Source of the DNA: Craterilacuibacter sp. RT1T
GTDB taxonomy: Bacteria > Pseudomonadota > Gammaproteobacteria > Burkholderiales > Chromobacteriaceae
Direction: 5' to 3'
Length of the DNA stretch: 64,000 bases
Assembly (NCBI RefSeq): GCF_023502145.1
Contig: NZ_JAMFLI010000003.1
Span: 62,001 to 126,000, forward strand
Part shown: positions 28,420-37,177 of the stretch, in pieces
How the letters are laid out: the number at the start of each line of letters is the position of its first letter
Position numbering within the stretch: position 1 is the stretch's first letter
The notes under the pieces: model-generated
What the model was told of the DNA's origin: nothing
Database searches by the model: none
Seen by the model: the letters and a program-made list of their open reading frames with translations, nothing else
Program-made: the position numbers and the translations under genes

Positions 28420-29739
28420 TCAGTCGTTGTAGGAGCGACGTTCGCTGCCGCCGCTACCCGGACGACGGTCGCCTTCGCGACGCGGGCCACCACGGCTGGC
28501 ACCGTTGCCGCTACCTGGGCGACGGTCGCCGTAGCTGTTGCCTGCACCCGGGCCGCCACGACGCTGCTGGGTGTGACGCTTAGGACCACCTTTTGGCGGA
28601 CGACGGGTCGGTTCCATGCCTTCGATCACGCCTTCAGTGATCTGACGCTTCAGATACTGTTCGATGCGACGTACGCGGTGGAACTCTTTCGACTCGGCGA
28701 TGGTGATGGCAACGCCATCACGACCGGCACGACCGGTACGGCCGATACGGTGCACATAGTCTTCCGCCTGCTTTGGCAGATCGTAGTTGATTACGTGGGT
28801 GATGGTCGGTACATCGATACCACGGGCTGCGACGTCGGTCGCTACCAGAACCTTGATGCGACCGCGACGCAGGTCGTTCAAGGTACGGTTACGCCAGCTT
28901 TGCGGCATGTCGCCGTGCAGGCAGGCTGCCTGATAGCCTTTGTCGGACAGCTTGTCGGCCAGCTCTTCCGAACCAATCTTGGTTGCGGTGAAAATCACCA
29001 ACTGGTCAAAGCCGGCTTCTTTCATGATGTGGTCGAGCAGACGTTCCTTGTGACGGTTGTCGTCTGCGTACAGCAGATGCTCTTCGATATTGCCGCCGGT
29101 TTCGGTGCGGGCAACTTCAATGCGCTGCGGATCGCGGGTCAGCTTGCGTGCCAGATTGCCGACGGTGCCATCCAGCGTAGCCGAGAACAGTACGGTCTGG
29201 CGTGCAGCCGGCGTCGCGGCCACGATGGTTTCGATATCTTCGATAAAGCCCATGTCCAGCATGCGGTCGGCTTCGTCCAGTACCAGCATTTCCAGACGCG
29301 AGAAGTCGATGCGGCCCGAGCGCATGTGATCCATCAGGCGGCCTGGCGTGGCGACCATCAGGTCGATAGGACGGGTCATGGCGCGGATCTGGAAACCGAA
29401 TGGCGAGCCGCCAACCAGGCAGACCGTACGCAACCAGCGCAGGTTTTTGCCGTATTCCAGGGCATTTTTTTCAACCTGCTGGGCCAGTTCGCGGGTTGGG
29501 GTCAGTACCAGTACGCGCGGGCCATTGCTCTTGACGTCGGTGCGCTGGGTCATTTTGGTCAGGGCAGGCAGCAAGAAGGCTGCGGTCTTGCCCGAGCCGG
29601 TCTGTGCGGAAACCAGCAGATCCTTGCCGGCGATGGCGGCAGGGATGGCTTCAAGCTGAACTTGAGTCGGGTCGGTGTAACCTGCGTCGTCAAGTGCGCT
29701 CAGAATGGAGGGGTCAATACCCAGTTCGGAAAACTTCAT
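28420..29739 (-). CDS. rhlE: DEAD-box ATP-dependent RNA helicase, RhlE type
   Basis: 439 residues. Q motif (GYTDPTQVQLEAIP), motif I AQTGSGKTAAFLLP, Ia PTRELAQQ, DEAD in VLDEADRMLDMGFIED, SAT in LFSATLDG, and motifs V-VI (VATDVAARGIDVP, YVHRIGRTGRAGRDG) are complete. The C-terminal ~75 residues are Gly/Arg rich, an RNA-binding tail. It remodels RNA structure in ribosome assembly or decay. The start is MKFSELGI with AGGATAAT before it. A long untranslated stretch lies upstream. Confidence 0.94.
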   Translation of the reverse strand: MKFSELGIDPSILSALDDAGYTDPTQVQLEAIPAAIAGKDLLVSAQTGSGKTAAFLLPALTKMTQRTDVKSNGPRVLVLTPTRELAQQVEKNALEYGKNLRWLRTVCLVGGSPFGFQIRAMTRPIDLMVATPGRLMDHMRSGRIDFSRLEMLVLDEADRMLDMGFIEDIETIVAATPAARQTVLFSATLDGTVGNLARKLTRDPQRIEVARTETGGNIEEHLLYADDNRHKERLLDHIMKEAGFDQLVIFTATKIGSEELADKLSDKGYQAACLHGDMPQSWRNRTLNDLRRGRIKVLVATDVAARGIDVPTITHVINYDLPKQAEDYVHRIGRTGRAGRDGVAITIAESKEFHRVRRIEQYLKRQITEGVIEGMEPTRRPPKGGPKRHTQQRRGGPGAGNSYGDRRPGSGNGASRGGPRREGDRRPGSGGSERRSYND

Positions 29740-30121
29740 ATTATCCTTTCGTGCCGGATGTCCGGCGTGCAGTGCCTGTAGGTTGGCGCTTATTCGGCCC
29801 GATGCGAAATCACAACTCTGGGGGCCGTACATCATCGGCACTAACCAGGCAAAGCGGCGAACAGCGGTCCGTACGAAAGGACATGGCAAGGTCGAAGCTT
29901 AATAACGGTCAGGGACGATGAAACTATGCATCCGGAGCCGGCAATGGAGCGGCAGGCCCGGCGGTGATGTGAGGGGCGCAAGATACGCGAAAATACTTGA
30001 TCTTGCAAGTGTGTTTTGCAAATAAGGGTGGCTAAGTAATTGATTTTCTATCAGGCCTTGGTCAGGTTGAGAAAAATTTCTAACGCATGGCCGGTGATAG
30101 GCTGTTTGACGTACGGGTCGT
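29740..30121. other. Gene-free leader region upstream of rhlE
   Basis: About 380 bases between the rhlE start and the terminator at 30122. I find no convincing gene. The minus-strand frames here lack ribosome binding sites and family matches. The outer part (29990-30090) is AT-rich and may hold the rhlE promoter. The inner 200 bases could be a structured leader, as some cold-induced helicase genes have, but no known motif is visible. Confidence 0.4.
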
Positions 30122-30144
30122 AAAAAAGGGCGACCAAGTCGCCC
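30122..30144 (-). terminator. Terminator of the Tat aminotransferase gene
   Basis: GGGCGAC and GTCGCCC pair around a 3-base loop, with six T on the minus strand. It lies 30 bases past the aminotransferase stop. Confidence 0.85.
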
Positions 30145-30174
30145 AAGGGAGGAGAAAATCAACGCGCTTGCCGT

Positions 30175-31335
30175 TCAGGCCAGATTTTGCTGGCGCAGGG
30201 TCTTGAGTGCCTGGACGAAGGCTTGCATTTCAGCCGGTGTGCCCAGCGTCAGGCGGTTCCAGCCATCGGTATGGTCGAATGGACGGCCCACCATAATATG
30301 CAGTTTTTTCATGTTCTCGCGATAGGCTGCGCTGCTGCTGTTTACGCGGTGGAAAATGAAGTTGGCGTGTGATGGCAGATAGGGCAGCTTCAATTCGTCC
30401 AGCGCCTGGGTCACAATCTTGCGCGACTGGGCGGTGGTGTTCAGGCTCTGGCGGATAAAGGCCGTATCTTGCAGCGAGGCATTGGCGGCGATGGCACCCG
30501 CCAGATTGGTGTTGTCGATGGAGGCCCAAGTGTCCAGACGGGCAATGATTTCCGGTGCGGCCAGACCGTAACCGATGCGCAGCCCTGCCAGCGCATAGAT
30601 TTTGGAGAAGGTGCGAGCCACGACCAGGTTTTTCTTGCCGGCCTGTACCAGACGGTCGGCCGAAGCATAGCGCGGGTCGGTGACATACTCGTGGTAAGCC
30701 TCGTCCACGATAAAGAACACGCGCTCGGGTGCCGAGTTGATCCAGGCTTCGATATCGGCGGCCGGGGTGATGGTCGCGGTCGGGTTGTTCGGGTTGCACA
30801 AATAAACCACGCTCACGCCGGCAAACTTCTCGGTGGCTGCGCGCATGGCCTTCAAATCGATTGCCAGCGTATCTTTTTGCAGCTTCACCTTGGTAATGGT
30901 AGTGCCCATAGGCTCGGCATAAAGCTCGGCGTAGTTGAATGTCGGATCCGGGCACACCAGTTGGGTGCCTTTGCCGCAATAAGCATGAATCGCCATCTGG
31001 ATAACTTCGGAGGAGCCGTTGCCCAGTGTCACTTGCTTGTCGCTCAGGCCGTTGCCCTTGGCCAGGGTGCTGATCAGCGCGGCACGGGCATCATCCGGGT
31101 AGCGAAAGGCAGCAGGCAATTCGCTGACGATGGCTGCTTGTGCCTTGGGTGACATGCCCAGGGAATTTTCGTTGAAGTTGAGTAGCAGGGGCGTCTTGGC
31201 GGAAGGGGTGATGACTGCGCTGCCCTGTGCTGCGGCTTGGGCGGGCGCCGCGATGGCGGCGCGCAAGGTGAGGGTAGAGAGTCCCAGCGCGCCCATAAAC
31301 AGACCGGATGATTTAAGCAGTGTGCGGCGATCCAT
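30175..31335 (-). CDS. Tat-exported HisC-like aminotransferase
   Basis: 386 residues. The N-terminus MDRRTLLKSSGLFMGALGLS has a twin-arginine motif (DRRTLLK), a hydrophobic stretch and an AxA site near AAIAAPAQA, so export of the folded, PLP-loaded enzyme to the periplasm is predicted. The mature part is a fold-type I aminotransferase close to HisC: LGNGSSEVIQMAIHAYCG, LCNPNNPTATI, IVDEAYHEY and the PLP Lys in ARTFSKIYALAGLRIGYG. The active site looks intact. The start has AGGGGA before it. It may be read with the garR/hyi pair 74 bases upstream or from its own promoter. Its substrate is unknown. Confidence 0.88.
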   Translation of the reverse strand: MDRRTLLKSSGLFMGALGLSTLTLRAAIAAPAQAAAQGSAVITPSAKTPLLLNFNENSLGMSPKAQAAIVSELPAAFRYPDDARAALISTLAKGNGLSDKQVTLGNGSSEVIQMAIHAYCGKGTQLVCPDPTFNYAELYAEPMGTTITKVKLQKDTLAIDLKAMRAATEKFAGVSVVYLCNPNNPTATITPAADIEAWINSAPERVFFIVDEAYHEYVTDPRYASADRLVQAGKKNLVVARTFSKIYALAGLRIGYGLAAPEIIARLDTWASIDNTNLAGAIAANASLQDTAFIRQSLNTTAQSRKIVTQALDELKLPYLPSHANFIFHRVNSSSAAYRENMKKLHIMVGRPFDHTDGWNRLTLGTPAEMQAFVQALKTLRQQNLA

Positions 31336-31399
31336 GTTTATCCCCTAATTTCTCAGAAATGATGTGCGTTTATTCTGAACGGGAATACATTAGTATATA

Positions 31400-31413
31400 T
31401 TGATACCTATCAA
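31400..31413. promoter_or_regulatory. Palindrome at the hyi/aminotransferase junction
   Basis: TTGATACCTATCAA has perfect 6-base arms around CC and spans the hyi stop. On the minus strand it lies in an AT-rich tract that includes TATACT, so it may be an operator for the downstream aminotransferase gene. No regulator is assigned. Confidence 0.35.
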
Positions 31414-32183
31414 ATATTTGATAAAAAGTTCTTCCAAGTGAAGCTGTCTTCCTGCGCGCGGTACTCTGCACCGCACCAGAAGGGATAGGGCAGCTTTTGC
31501 AATAGGGGAAACAGCACATCAAAGGGTAGCTTGCCGCTACCCGGTGCACCGCGCCCGGGAACGTCGGCAAACTGGATGTGACCGATGCGCGGCCACAAGG
31601 CCGTCAGCTCGTCGGCCAGTTCGGCACCCATGCGCGCCATATGATAGAGGTCGTATTGCAGCCACAGATTGGCGTGATCCACCCGCGACTGCATCTTGAG
31701 CATGGCGTCGCTGCTGTCTATCAGAAAGCCGGGCATGTCGAAGCGGTTAATTGCTTCGAAGGTGCAGCGTACGCCGATATCCGCCAGGCGGCTGGCGGCC
31801 AGCTTAAGGTTGCCCGCCAGCGTGTGAAGCGCGGCCTCTGGCGCGATGCCTGCGCCCAGTCGTCCCGGCAGTATATTGACCGCCTCGACGTTCAGTGCTT
31901 GAGCCCAGTCGCAAGCCTGCTGCAGTGCGCGGGCAAATTCGGCCTCGCGCCCCGGCACACCGGCAAGGCCTGCACCGCCTTGCATCAGGTCGCCAGCCGG
32001 CGCATTAATCAGCACACAGTGCAAGTGATGCCGAGCCAGCAGTTGCTGCCATAGCATCTGTTGCTCGTCATAGGGAAATTGCACCTCTACCGCGTCAAAG
32101 CCTGCTTGCGCCACGCGTGCCAGCCGTTCGGCTAGCGGGTACTCATTAAGCAGCATGGAGACATTGGCCGAAAGCTTCAGCAT
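31410..32183 (-). CDS. hyi: Hydroxypyruvate isomerase-family protein
   Basis: 257 residues of the xylose-isomerase-like TIM barrel. Family blocks are LSANVSMLLNEYPLAERLAR, AGFDAVEVQFPYD, CTFEAINRFDMPGFLID, QYDLYHMARMG and IGHIQFADVPGRGAPGSG; the metal ligands (Glu, Asp, His, Glu) are in place. It interconverts hydroxypyruvate and tartronate semialdehyde, or acts on 2-oxo-tetronates as OtnI does. Its start overlaps the reductase gene by 7 bases, which argues for one pathway: isomerise, then reduce to glycerate. Confidence 0.88.
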   Translation of the reverse strand: MLKLSANVSMLLNEYPLAERLARVAQAGFDAVEVQFPYDEQQMLWQQLLARHHLHCVLINAPAGDLMQGGAGLAGVPGREAEFARALQQACDWAQALNVEAVNILPGRLGAGIAPEAALHTLAGNLKLAASRLADIGVRCTFEAINRFDMPGFLIDSSDAMLKMQSRVDHANLWLQYDLYHMARMGAELADELTALWPRIGHIQFADVPGRGAPGSGKLPFDVLFPLLQKLPYPFWCGAEYRAQEDSFTWKNFLSNI

Positions 32184-33049
32184 GATGTCGCGCCATAACT
32201 ATGGATGAGTGAAGACAGGTCAGCATCGGCAAAGCCGCTGGCGGCATGGCGTGCCATTAATTCCCGCGCGCGCTGCGCCAGCGGCAAGGCCGCCTCGCAC
32301 GCTTCGGCCTGTGCCAAGGCATTGTCCAGATCCTTAAGCAGGGTCGAGACTTTCCATTGCACCGGCTCGAAGCAGCCTTCGGCCATGCGTGGCGCCAGAA
32401 TCTGTAAAGGAAGCGAGTCGGCAAAGCCGCCGGCCAGCGCCGGTGCCAGTGCGCGGGCATCCACACCGCTGCGTGTGGCCAGATGGACGGCTTCGGCAAT
32501 CAGCAAGGCATTGCTGGCGACAATTAACTGGTTGCACAACTTGCTGGTCTGGCCGGCGCCGACCTCGCCCATATGGGTCAGCTTTTGCGCCAGCGGCAAA
32601 GTCAGCGGGCGCAGCCGTGCCACATCCTGTTCGCGCCCTCCCGCCATAATGATCAGCCGTCCCTGCTCGGCGCCTTGTGTGCCCCCGGACACCGGGGCAT
32701 CGACCCAGTGCATGCCGTTTGTCTGGTGCAGGCGGCGCGCCATTTCGCGGGTCAGCTTGGGCGAGATGCTGGAAAAGTCGACCAGCAAGGGGGTGTGGCC
32801 GTCCGCACTGGCGATGCCTTGCTCACCGAACACGATGTCTTGCATGGCCGCGCCATTCGCTACGCAGCACATGATCATGTCGGCACGGCATGCCGCCGCC
32901 GGTGTCGCTACCCACTGAGCGTGTGCGGGCAGAACGAGCTCGGGGCGCGGTGTGCGGTTCCATAGCAAGAGTTGGTGACCCGCCGCAGCCAAGCGGCGGC
33001 TCATGCGTGAACCCATCAGGCCGAGGCCGAGAAATGCAATGGTCGCCAT
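32177..33049 (-). CDS. 2-hydroxy-3-oxopropionate (tartronate semialdehyde) reductase-like beta-hydroxyacid dehydrogenase
   Basis: 290 residues of the 3-hydroxyisobutyrate dehydrogenase family. The Rossmann start MATIAFLGLGLMGSRMSRRL, the substrate loop DAPVSGGTQGAEQGRL and the catalytic Lys in TSKLCNQLIVASN are clear. Together with hyi it points to GarR/GlxR activity, giving D-glycerate from glyoxylate-derived intermediates. Succinic semialdehyde or 3-hydroxyisobutyrate as substrate is possible. The start is MATIAFLG; upstream in-frame sequence overlaps the divergent gene. First gene of the minus-strand unit. Confidence 0.85.
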   Translation of the reverse strand: MATIAFLGLGLMGSRMSRRLAAAGHQLLLWNRTPRPELVLPAHAQWVATPAAACRADMIMCCVANGAAMQDIVFGEQGIASADGHTPLLVDFSSISPKLTREMARRLHQTNGMHWVDAPVSGGTQGAEQGRLIIMAGGREQDVARLRPLTLPLAQKLTHMGEVGAGQTSKLCNQLIVASNALLIAEAVHLATRSGVDARALAPALAGGFADSLPLQILAPRMAEGCFEPVQWKVSTLLKDLDNALAQAEACEAALPLAQRARELMARHAASGFADADLSSLIHSYGATSC

Positions 33050-33181
33050 AAGAAGGCCTGTGATGCGGTAGTTGATGCGGGTTATGTTAATCAGGATGGC
33101 TGCCAATGTCATTACTTGGCGGATGGCTTCTGTTGTGGCGCTGCTTTCGCTAGAATGCGCTCTTTTTTCGGAGGTCGAGCC

Positions 33182-34015
33182 ATGGCTATGCAATACGCCG
33201 TCCAGCGTTATGCCGCAACCCGCCCATGGGCCAAGCGCGCGGGACAAATCTTCAGCCAGGCGCTGAAAATGGAACAGGCCAGCGAAGAGCTGGCCGAAGT
33301 GGCCCGCCGCGAACTGGATCGTGCTGCCCAGGTTTTTCCGGTGCCGGATGCAGCGCGCCAGAGCGAAGCCATGTTGGCCTTGGCGTATGGCTGCTTTGTG
33401 CGTGAGGGGCGCGTGATTGTCCATTTCGAACCGGCGCTGACCACTGCGCTGGCGCATACCCGCTTGCCATCCAATTTGCCGGACACCTTGGCTTTGCCGG
33501 CCCGCGCCTGTTTTGTACACGTCGAAGGGCTGGGCGGTGCCTGCCTGTATCACGACGAAGCCGATGCCGCGCTGGATCTGGTGCTGATGGGCGACACCCT
33601 GGGGCTGGATACCACCTCATGGCTGCTTGAGGCCGAGGCCATTGCATCGCTGCGCATCAGTTACCCGGGTGAGCTGGCTGAGCAAATCGCGGCCGTGGAT
33701 GAGGCTTGGCAGCCTTTGCTGGCGGCGGTTATCAATGGCCTGGCGCTGATGACGCAACCGCGCGCCAGTTTGGTACGCGCCTGGGAAAGTGCCGCACCGC
33801 TAGCAATGGTGGCACAGGCGAATGATGAAACCAGTCATAAAGCCAGACAAAAGGCGCGCAGCACGCTGCTGAAAGAAGGGTTTTCCGAAGTGTCGTATTG
33901 CCGCGTAGCGGATTTGCCTGCGCTGGACGCGCCGCAAACCCAAGGCTACTGGCGGCGTCAGGCTTTTGGAGAAGGCAAGGCGCATTCGCGTCTGGTCTGG
34001 GTGTTGCCGCGCTAA
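33182..34015 (+). CDS. AcrVA2-like family protein (chromosomal homologue, function unknown)
   Basis: 277 residues with a good GGAGG at 33169-33173. Two blocks recall the AcrVA2-like family as I remember it: a middle segment of the form 'dP.l...L.hT.....P..L.lP' (here FEPALTTALAHTRLP, then LPDTLALPARACFVHV), and a C-terminal block of the form 'G.WR.Q..G.g....rliWv' (here QGYWRRQAFGEGKAHSRLVW). AcrVA2 itself is a Cas12a anti-CRISPR that acts during cas12a expression. Broad chromosomal relatives exist in bacteria without Cas12a and probably do something else. No cas genes are visible here. It is divergent from the reductase gene and upstream of ftsK, with TAGAAT at 33151 as a possible -10. Confidence 0.5.
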   Translation: MAMQYAVQRYAATRPWAKRAGQIFSQALKMEQASEELAEVARRELDRAAQVFPVPDAARQSEAMLALAYGCFVREGRVIVHFEPALTTALAHTRLPSNLPDTLALPARACFVHVEGLGGACLYHDEADAALDLVLMGDTLGLDTTSWLLEAEAIASLRISYPGELAEQIAAVDEAWQPLLAAVINGLALMTQPRASLVRAWESAAPLAMVAQANDETSHKARQKARSTLLKEGFSEVSYCRVADLPALDAPQTQGYWRRQAFGEGKAHSRLVWVLPR

Positions 34016-34025
34016 GGCATGGCGG

Positions 34026-34055
34026 CTGACGTAAAGGCCGTTGCTCGCGTACAAT
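34026..34055 (+). promoter_or_regulatory. Candidate promoter of ftsK
   Basis: CTGACG at 34026-34031 and TACAAT at 34050-34055 are 18 bases apart, a fair sigma-70 match. Initiation near 34062 would leave about 30 bases before ATG 34093 but only a few before TTG 34069, favouring the ATG. Confidence 0.45.
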
Positions 34056-34092
34056 CATTTCTCCTGTATTGATTCTTTCCCGGGTTTTGTTG

Positions 34093-36882
34093 ATGCTGTT
34101 GGCCTTTATTGCGGTGGTGGTGCTAGGCGGTGCGGCGGGTGCCTTCTGGCTGGTGAAAAGTGGACGCCTGCGCCTGGCCTGGTTGCAGGCGCTGAAGCTG
34201 CGTGTGTTCGGTTTTATCTATGCGTCAGATACGCGTGATCAGCCCGATGACTGGAGCCCGAGGCAGACGCTGCCGCATCAGGCTTCCACACCACGGGTCG
34301 AGCCCGAGGTCGCGCCCGCCGAGGCCTTGCCTGCGTACGCTGACGAACCCGCTTCGCTGAATGCCAAGCCCGTGATGCCGCAAGCGGTGCAGGTCGCACA
34401 GTCCGGCAGCCAGCGCGACTTGCCGGCGGCAGAAATCATTACCACCTTGCCACGCCATTTGCGCAAGAAGCCTGAGCCGGTGCAAGCCAAGCCCCGGCGT
34501 AGCGATATACCGGTGATCGGCCTGCAGGACGTGCAGCAGAATATGGCCGAGAGTGCGCGTCGCCAGCGTCTGGCCGCCCGAAACGAGCGCCGCCTTGTCC
34601 CTGACGAGACGCTGCCGCTGATTGATCCTGTCAGCGTGCGTGAAAATATCAAGGAGTTGCATCCGCCACGCGCCAGTGTGAAAAAGTCACCTTTGCCCTT
34701 GGTCGATGTGGTGCGCCCGGCTAAAGCCGCAGCACCCGTAGCGCAGCCTGCCTTCAAGTTAAGCGGCCAGGTGCTGGATGCGCCGTTCCGTCCGGCGGCT
34801 GAAGTGGTGTCACGGCGGCCTGTTGCTCCAGTCGCTCCGGTGCCTGTTTCTCCTGTGCGTACGCGCGTGGAGGCGGTGCTCGCGGATGAAACACCGCAGG
34901 TGCCGGCGGCGGTGGCGGATGCTTCGCTGTTTGCGCCCGCTTTGCTTGTCGATCCGCTCCCCGGGATGGTGCCGGCAGATACAGTCGAGCAGTTTGAAGC
35001 AGCTTCGCCGGTGCCAGAAGTCGTGGCCGTGCCGCTAGCGCCTCAAGCTACGGCGCCTGCTGCACCGCTGACACCCGCAGCCATGACCCCGTCTGCGCCT
35101 GCTGGCGAGCTTAAACAAGTGGATACAGCTATCGCGCCTGTTTTTGTTGTGCCTCCTTCTGCTCCTGTGTCTGTTACCCCTGTACCTGCTGTGCAACACG
35201 CCGATGTGGTCTGGCATCTGATCGAAGATGCGCCAGAGACAGAGCCCGCTCCGGTGCCTGCGCCTGCTGCGCTGGTGTGGCAGGTGCTGGATGAGCCGCC
35301 GCCGGTCAGTTCTGCTGCTGTAACGGTCGAAGAGCGTGTCGTGCCTGCGCCTGCAGCACCTGTCCAGAACACGGCGGTGCGCGTGCCTAGCTACCTTGCG
35401 ATTCCTTTGCCGTCGCTGGGCTTGCTGCGTCCAGCCGAAGAAAAGAGCACGGTATGTAATGAAGAAATGCTGCTGGAGCGCGGCATCGTGATCGAGGAGC
35501 GTCTGGCCGAATTCAAGGTCAAGGTTTCGGTGGTCGATGCGTATGCCGGCCCGGTGATTACCCGTTATGAAGTCGAGCCGGCAGTCGGGGTGCGCGGCAA
35601 TCAGGTGGTCAACCTGATGAAGGATTTGTCGCGTGCTTTAGGGCTGGCCTCCATTCGTGTGGTGGAAACCATACCCGGCAAGACCTGCATGGGGCTGGAG
35701 TTGCCCAACCCGACGCGGCAAATGATACGGTTGTCCGAGATTCTCTCGGCCGATGTGTTTCAGGATTCGCGCTCCAAGCTGACCTTGTGTCTGGGGCAGG
35801 ATATTACCGGTGCGCCGGTGGTGATGGATCTGGCCAAGGCACCGCACTTGCTGGTCGCCGGCACCACCGGCTCGGGCAAGTCGGTCGGCGTGAATGCCAT
35901 GATTGCTTCTGTTTTGTATAAAGCGACGCCGGACGAGGTGCGCTTTATCATGATCGACCCCAAGATGCTGGAGTTGTCGGTTTACAACGATATTCCGCAC
36001 CTGCTGGCACCGGTGGTGACCGATATGAAACTGGCGGCCAATGCGCTGAACTGGTGTGTTGGCGAAATGGATAAGCGCTATCGCCTGATGAGTGCATTGG
36101 GGGTGCGTAACCTTGCCGGTTACAACCAGAAAGTGCGCGAGGCTGAGGCGCGTGGCCAGCGCCTGACCAATCCGTTTACCGTGACGCCGGACGATCCCGA
36201 GCCGCTGGAACACCTGCCCTTTATCGTGGTGGTGGTGGACGAATTTGCCGACTTGATGATGGTGGCTGGCAAAAAAATTGAAGAGCTGATCGCGCGTCTG
36301 GCGCAAAAGGCGCGTGCAGCCGGCATACACCTGATCCTGGCCACCCAGCGTCCATCGGTGGATGTGATTACCGGCCTGATCAAAGCCAATATCCCGACCC
36401 GCATTGCGTTTCAGGTGTCGAGTAAGATAGACAGCCGCACCATTCTCGACCAGATGGGCGCCGAGAGCCTGCTGGGGCAGGGCGATATGCTGTTCCTGCC
36501 ACCGGGCACCGGTTATCCGCAGCGGGTGCATGGCGCTTTTGTCACCGACGACGAAGTGCATGCGGTGGTCGAGCATCTTAAGCAGTATGGCGAGCCGGAC
36601 TATATCGACGGTATTTTGACCGGTGAAGCGGTAGCGGATGACGAGTCGCAGACGGCAGGTGCCTCGGCGCAGCGGGTCAGTGAAACTGACCCGCTATACG
36701 ACGAGGCTGTCGAGATTGTCTTGCGTACGCGCAAGGCGTCGATCTCGTCGGTGCAACGCCAGTTGCGTATAGGCTACAACCGGGCGGCGCGCCTGATTGA
36801 AGAGATGGAAGCATCCGGTATCGTGAGTGCCATGGAAAACAATGGCAACCGCACGGTACTGGTGCCGCAGCGGGAGTTTTAA
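34093..36882 (+). CDS. ftsK: DNA translocase FtsK/SpoIIIE family with single N-terminal anchor
   Basis: 929 residues from ATG 34093; an in-frame TTG at 34069 would add eight. Only one transmembrane span is seen ([20 protein letters not shown]), against four in E. coli FtsK. A Pro/Ala/Val-rich linker of about 400 residues follows. The motor has Walker [17 protein letters not shown], Walker [16 protein letters not shown] and [20 protein letters not shown]. The winged-helix gamma domain is at the end ([20 protein letters not shown]), so KOPS-type recognition and XerCD activation are plausible. A second, multi-span FtsK may exist elsewhere. Confidence 0.92.
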   Translation: MLLAFIAVVVLGGAAGAFWLVKSGRLRLAWLQALKLRVFGFIYASDTRDQPDDWSPRQTLPHQASTPRVEPEVAPAEALPAYADEPASLNAKPVMPQAVQVAQSGSQRDLPAAEIITTLPRHLRKKPEPVQAKPRRSDIPVIGLQDVQQNMAESARRQRLAARNERRLVPDETLPLIDPVSVRENIKELHPPRASVKKSPLPLVDVVRPAKAAAPVAQPAFKLSGQVLDAPFRPAAEVVSRRPVAPVAPVPVSPVRTRVEAVLADETPQVPAAVADASLFAPALLVDPLPGMVPADTVEQFEAASPVPEVVAVPLAPQATAPAAPLTPAAMTPSAPAGELKQVDTAIAPVFVVPPSAPVSVTPVPAVQHADVVWHLIEDAPETEPAPVPAPAALVWQVLDEPPPVSSAAVTVEERVVPAPAAPVQNTAVRVPSYLAIPLPSLGLLRPAEEKSTVCNEEMLLERGIVIEERLAEFKVKVSVVDAYAGPVITRYEVEPAVGVRGNQVVNLMKDLSRALGLASIRVVETIPGKTCMGLELPNPTRQMIRLSEILSADVFQDSRSKLTLCLGQDITGAPVVMDLAKAPHLLVAGTTGSGKSVGVNAMIASVLYKATPDEVRFIMIDPKMLELSVYNDIPHLLAPVVTDMKLAANALNWCVGEMDKRYRLMSALGVRNLAGYNQKVREAEARGQRLTNPFTVTPDDPEPLEHLPFIVVVVDEFADLMMVAGKKIEELIARLAQKARAAGIHLILATQRPSVDVITGLIKANIPTRIAFQVSSKIDSRTILDQMGAESLLGQGDMLFLPPGTGYPQRVHGAFVTDDEVHAVVEHLKQYGEPDYIDGILTGEAVADDESQTAGASAQRVSETDPLYDEAVEIVLRTRKASISSVQRQLRIGYNRAARLIEEMEASGIVSAMENNGNRTVLVPQREF

Positions 36883-36889
36883 ACGTTAA

Positions 36890-36919
36890 TAAAGAAGCCG
36901 GCGGATGCCGGCTTCTTTA
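36890..36919 (+). terminator. Bidirectional terminator after ftsK
   Basis: TAAAGAAGCCGGC and its complement form a 13-base stem with loop GGAT, directly after the ftsK stop and facing the 41-residue gene on the other strand. It can serve both transcripts. Confidence 0.85.
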
Positions 36920-36922
36920 CTT

Positions 36923-37048
36923 TTAGGTATGGCGTCCGATGCGGTGACGCACCGGTAACGGACTGATGCGGGGTGGCGAGGACTTGGCTTTGCCCTGACG
37001 GGTAAACAACAGGCCGGGCAGAGGGCTGCTTGGCGGCGGGTTTTTCAT
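36923..37048 (-). CDS. 41-residue Pro/Arg-rich small protein, unknown
   Basis: It begins MKNPPPSSPLPGLLFTRQGK and ends VRHRIGRHT. It is basic and proline-rich, and probably disordered. I recognise no family. Support: an AGGAG seven bases before the ATG on its strand, and the bidirectional terminator right after its stop. A longer overlapping minus-strand frame (36879-37145) lacks this ribosome binding site and looks like noise. Confidence 0.45.
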   Translation of the reverse strand: MKNPPPSSPLPGLLFTRQGKAKSSPPRISPLPVRHRIGRHT

Positions 37049-37131
37049 CGCTGAACTCCTGTAGGCACTGCGAAGCAGAGACTTCGCCTTTTTGTTTTGG
37101 CACATGCAGGCAGTCAGGGCAAGGCAGGTAC

Positions 37132-37157
37132 AAAAAACGCGACACAAGGTCGCGTTA
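37132..37157 (-). terminator. Terminator of the 46-residue membrane protein gene
   Basis: AACGCGAC and GTCGCGTT pair around ACAAG, followed on the minus strand by six T. It lies 21 bases past the small gene's stop. Confidence 0.82.
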
Positions 37158-37177
37158 ATTGGTTGTGCTGATCGCGC

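Noticed and set aside
28573-29781. 402-codon open frame on the plus strand
   Set aside because: Antisense to rhlE, which has every helicase motif.
33182-34015. The AcrVA2-like gene as evidence of a prophage or anti-defence island
   Set aside because: Flanking genes are ordinary chromosomal genes with matching composition; no integrase, phage structural gene or other anti-defence gene is present.
36879-37145. 88-codon minus-strand frame overlapping the ftsK terminator
   Set aside because: It reads through the bidirectional terminator and lacks a ribosome binding site; the 41-residue frame in another phase is better supported.
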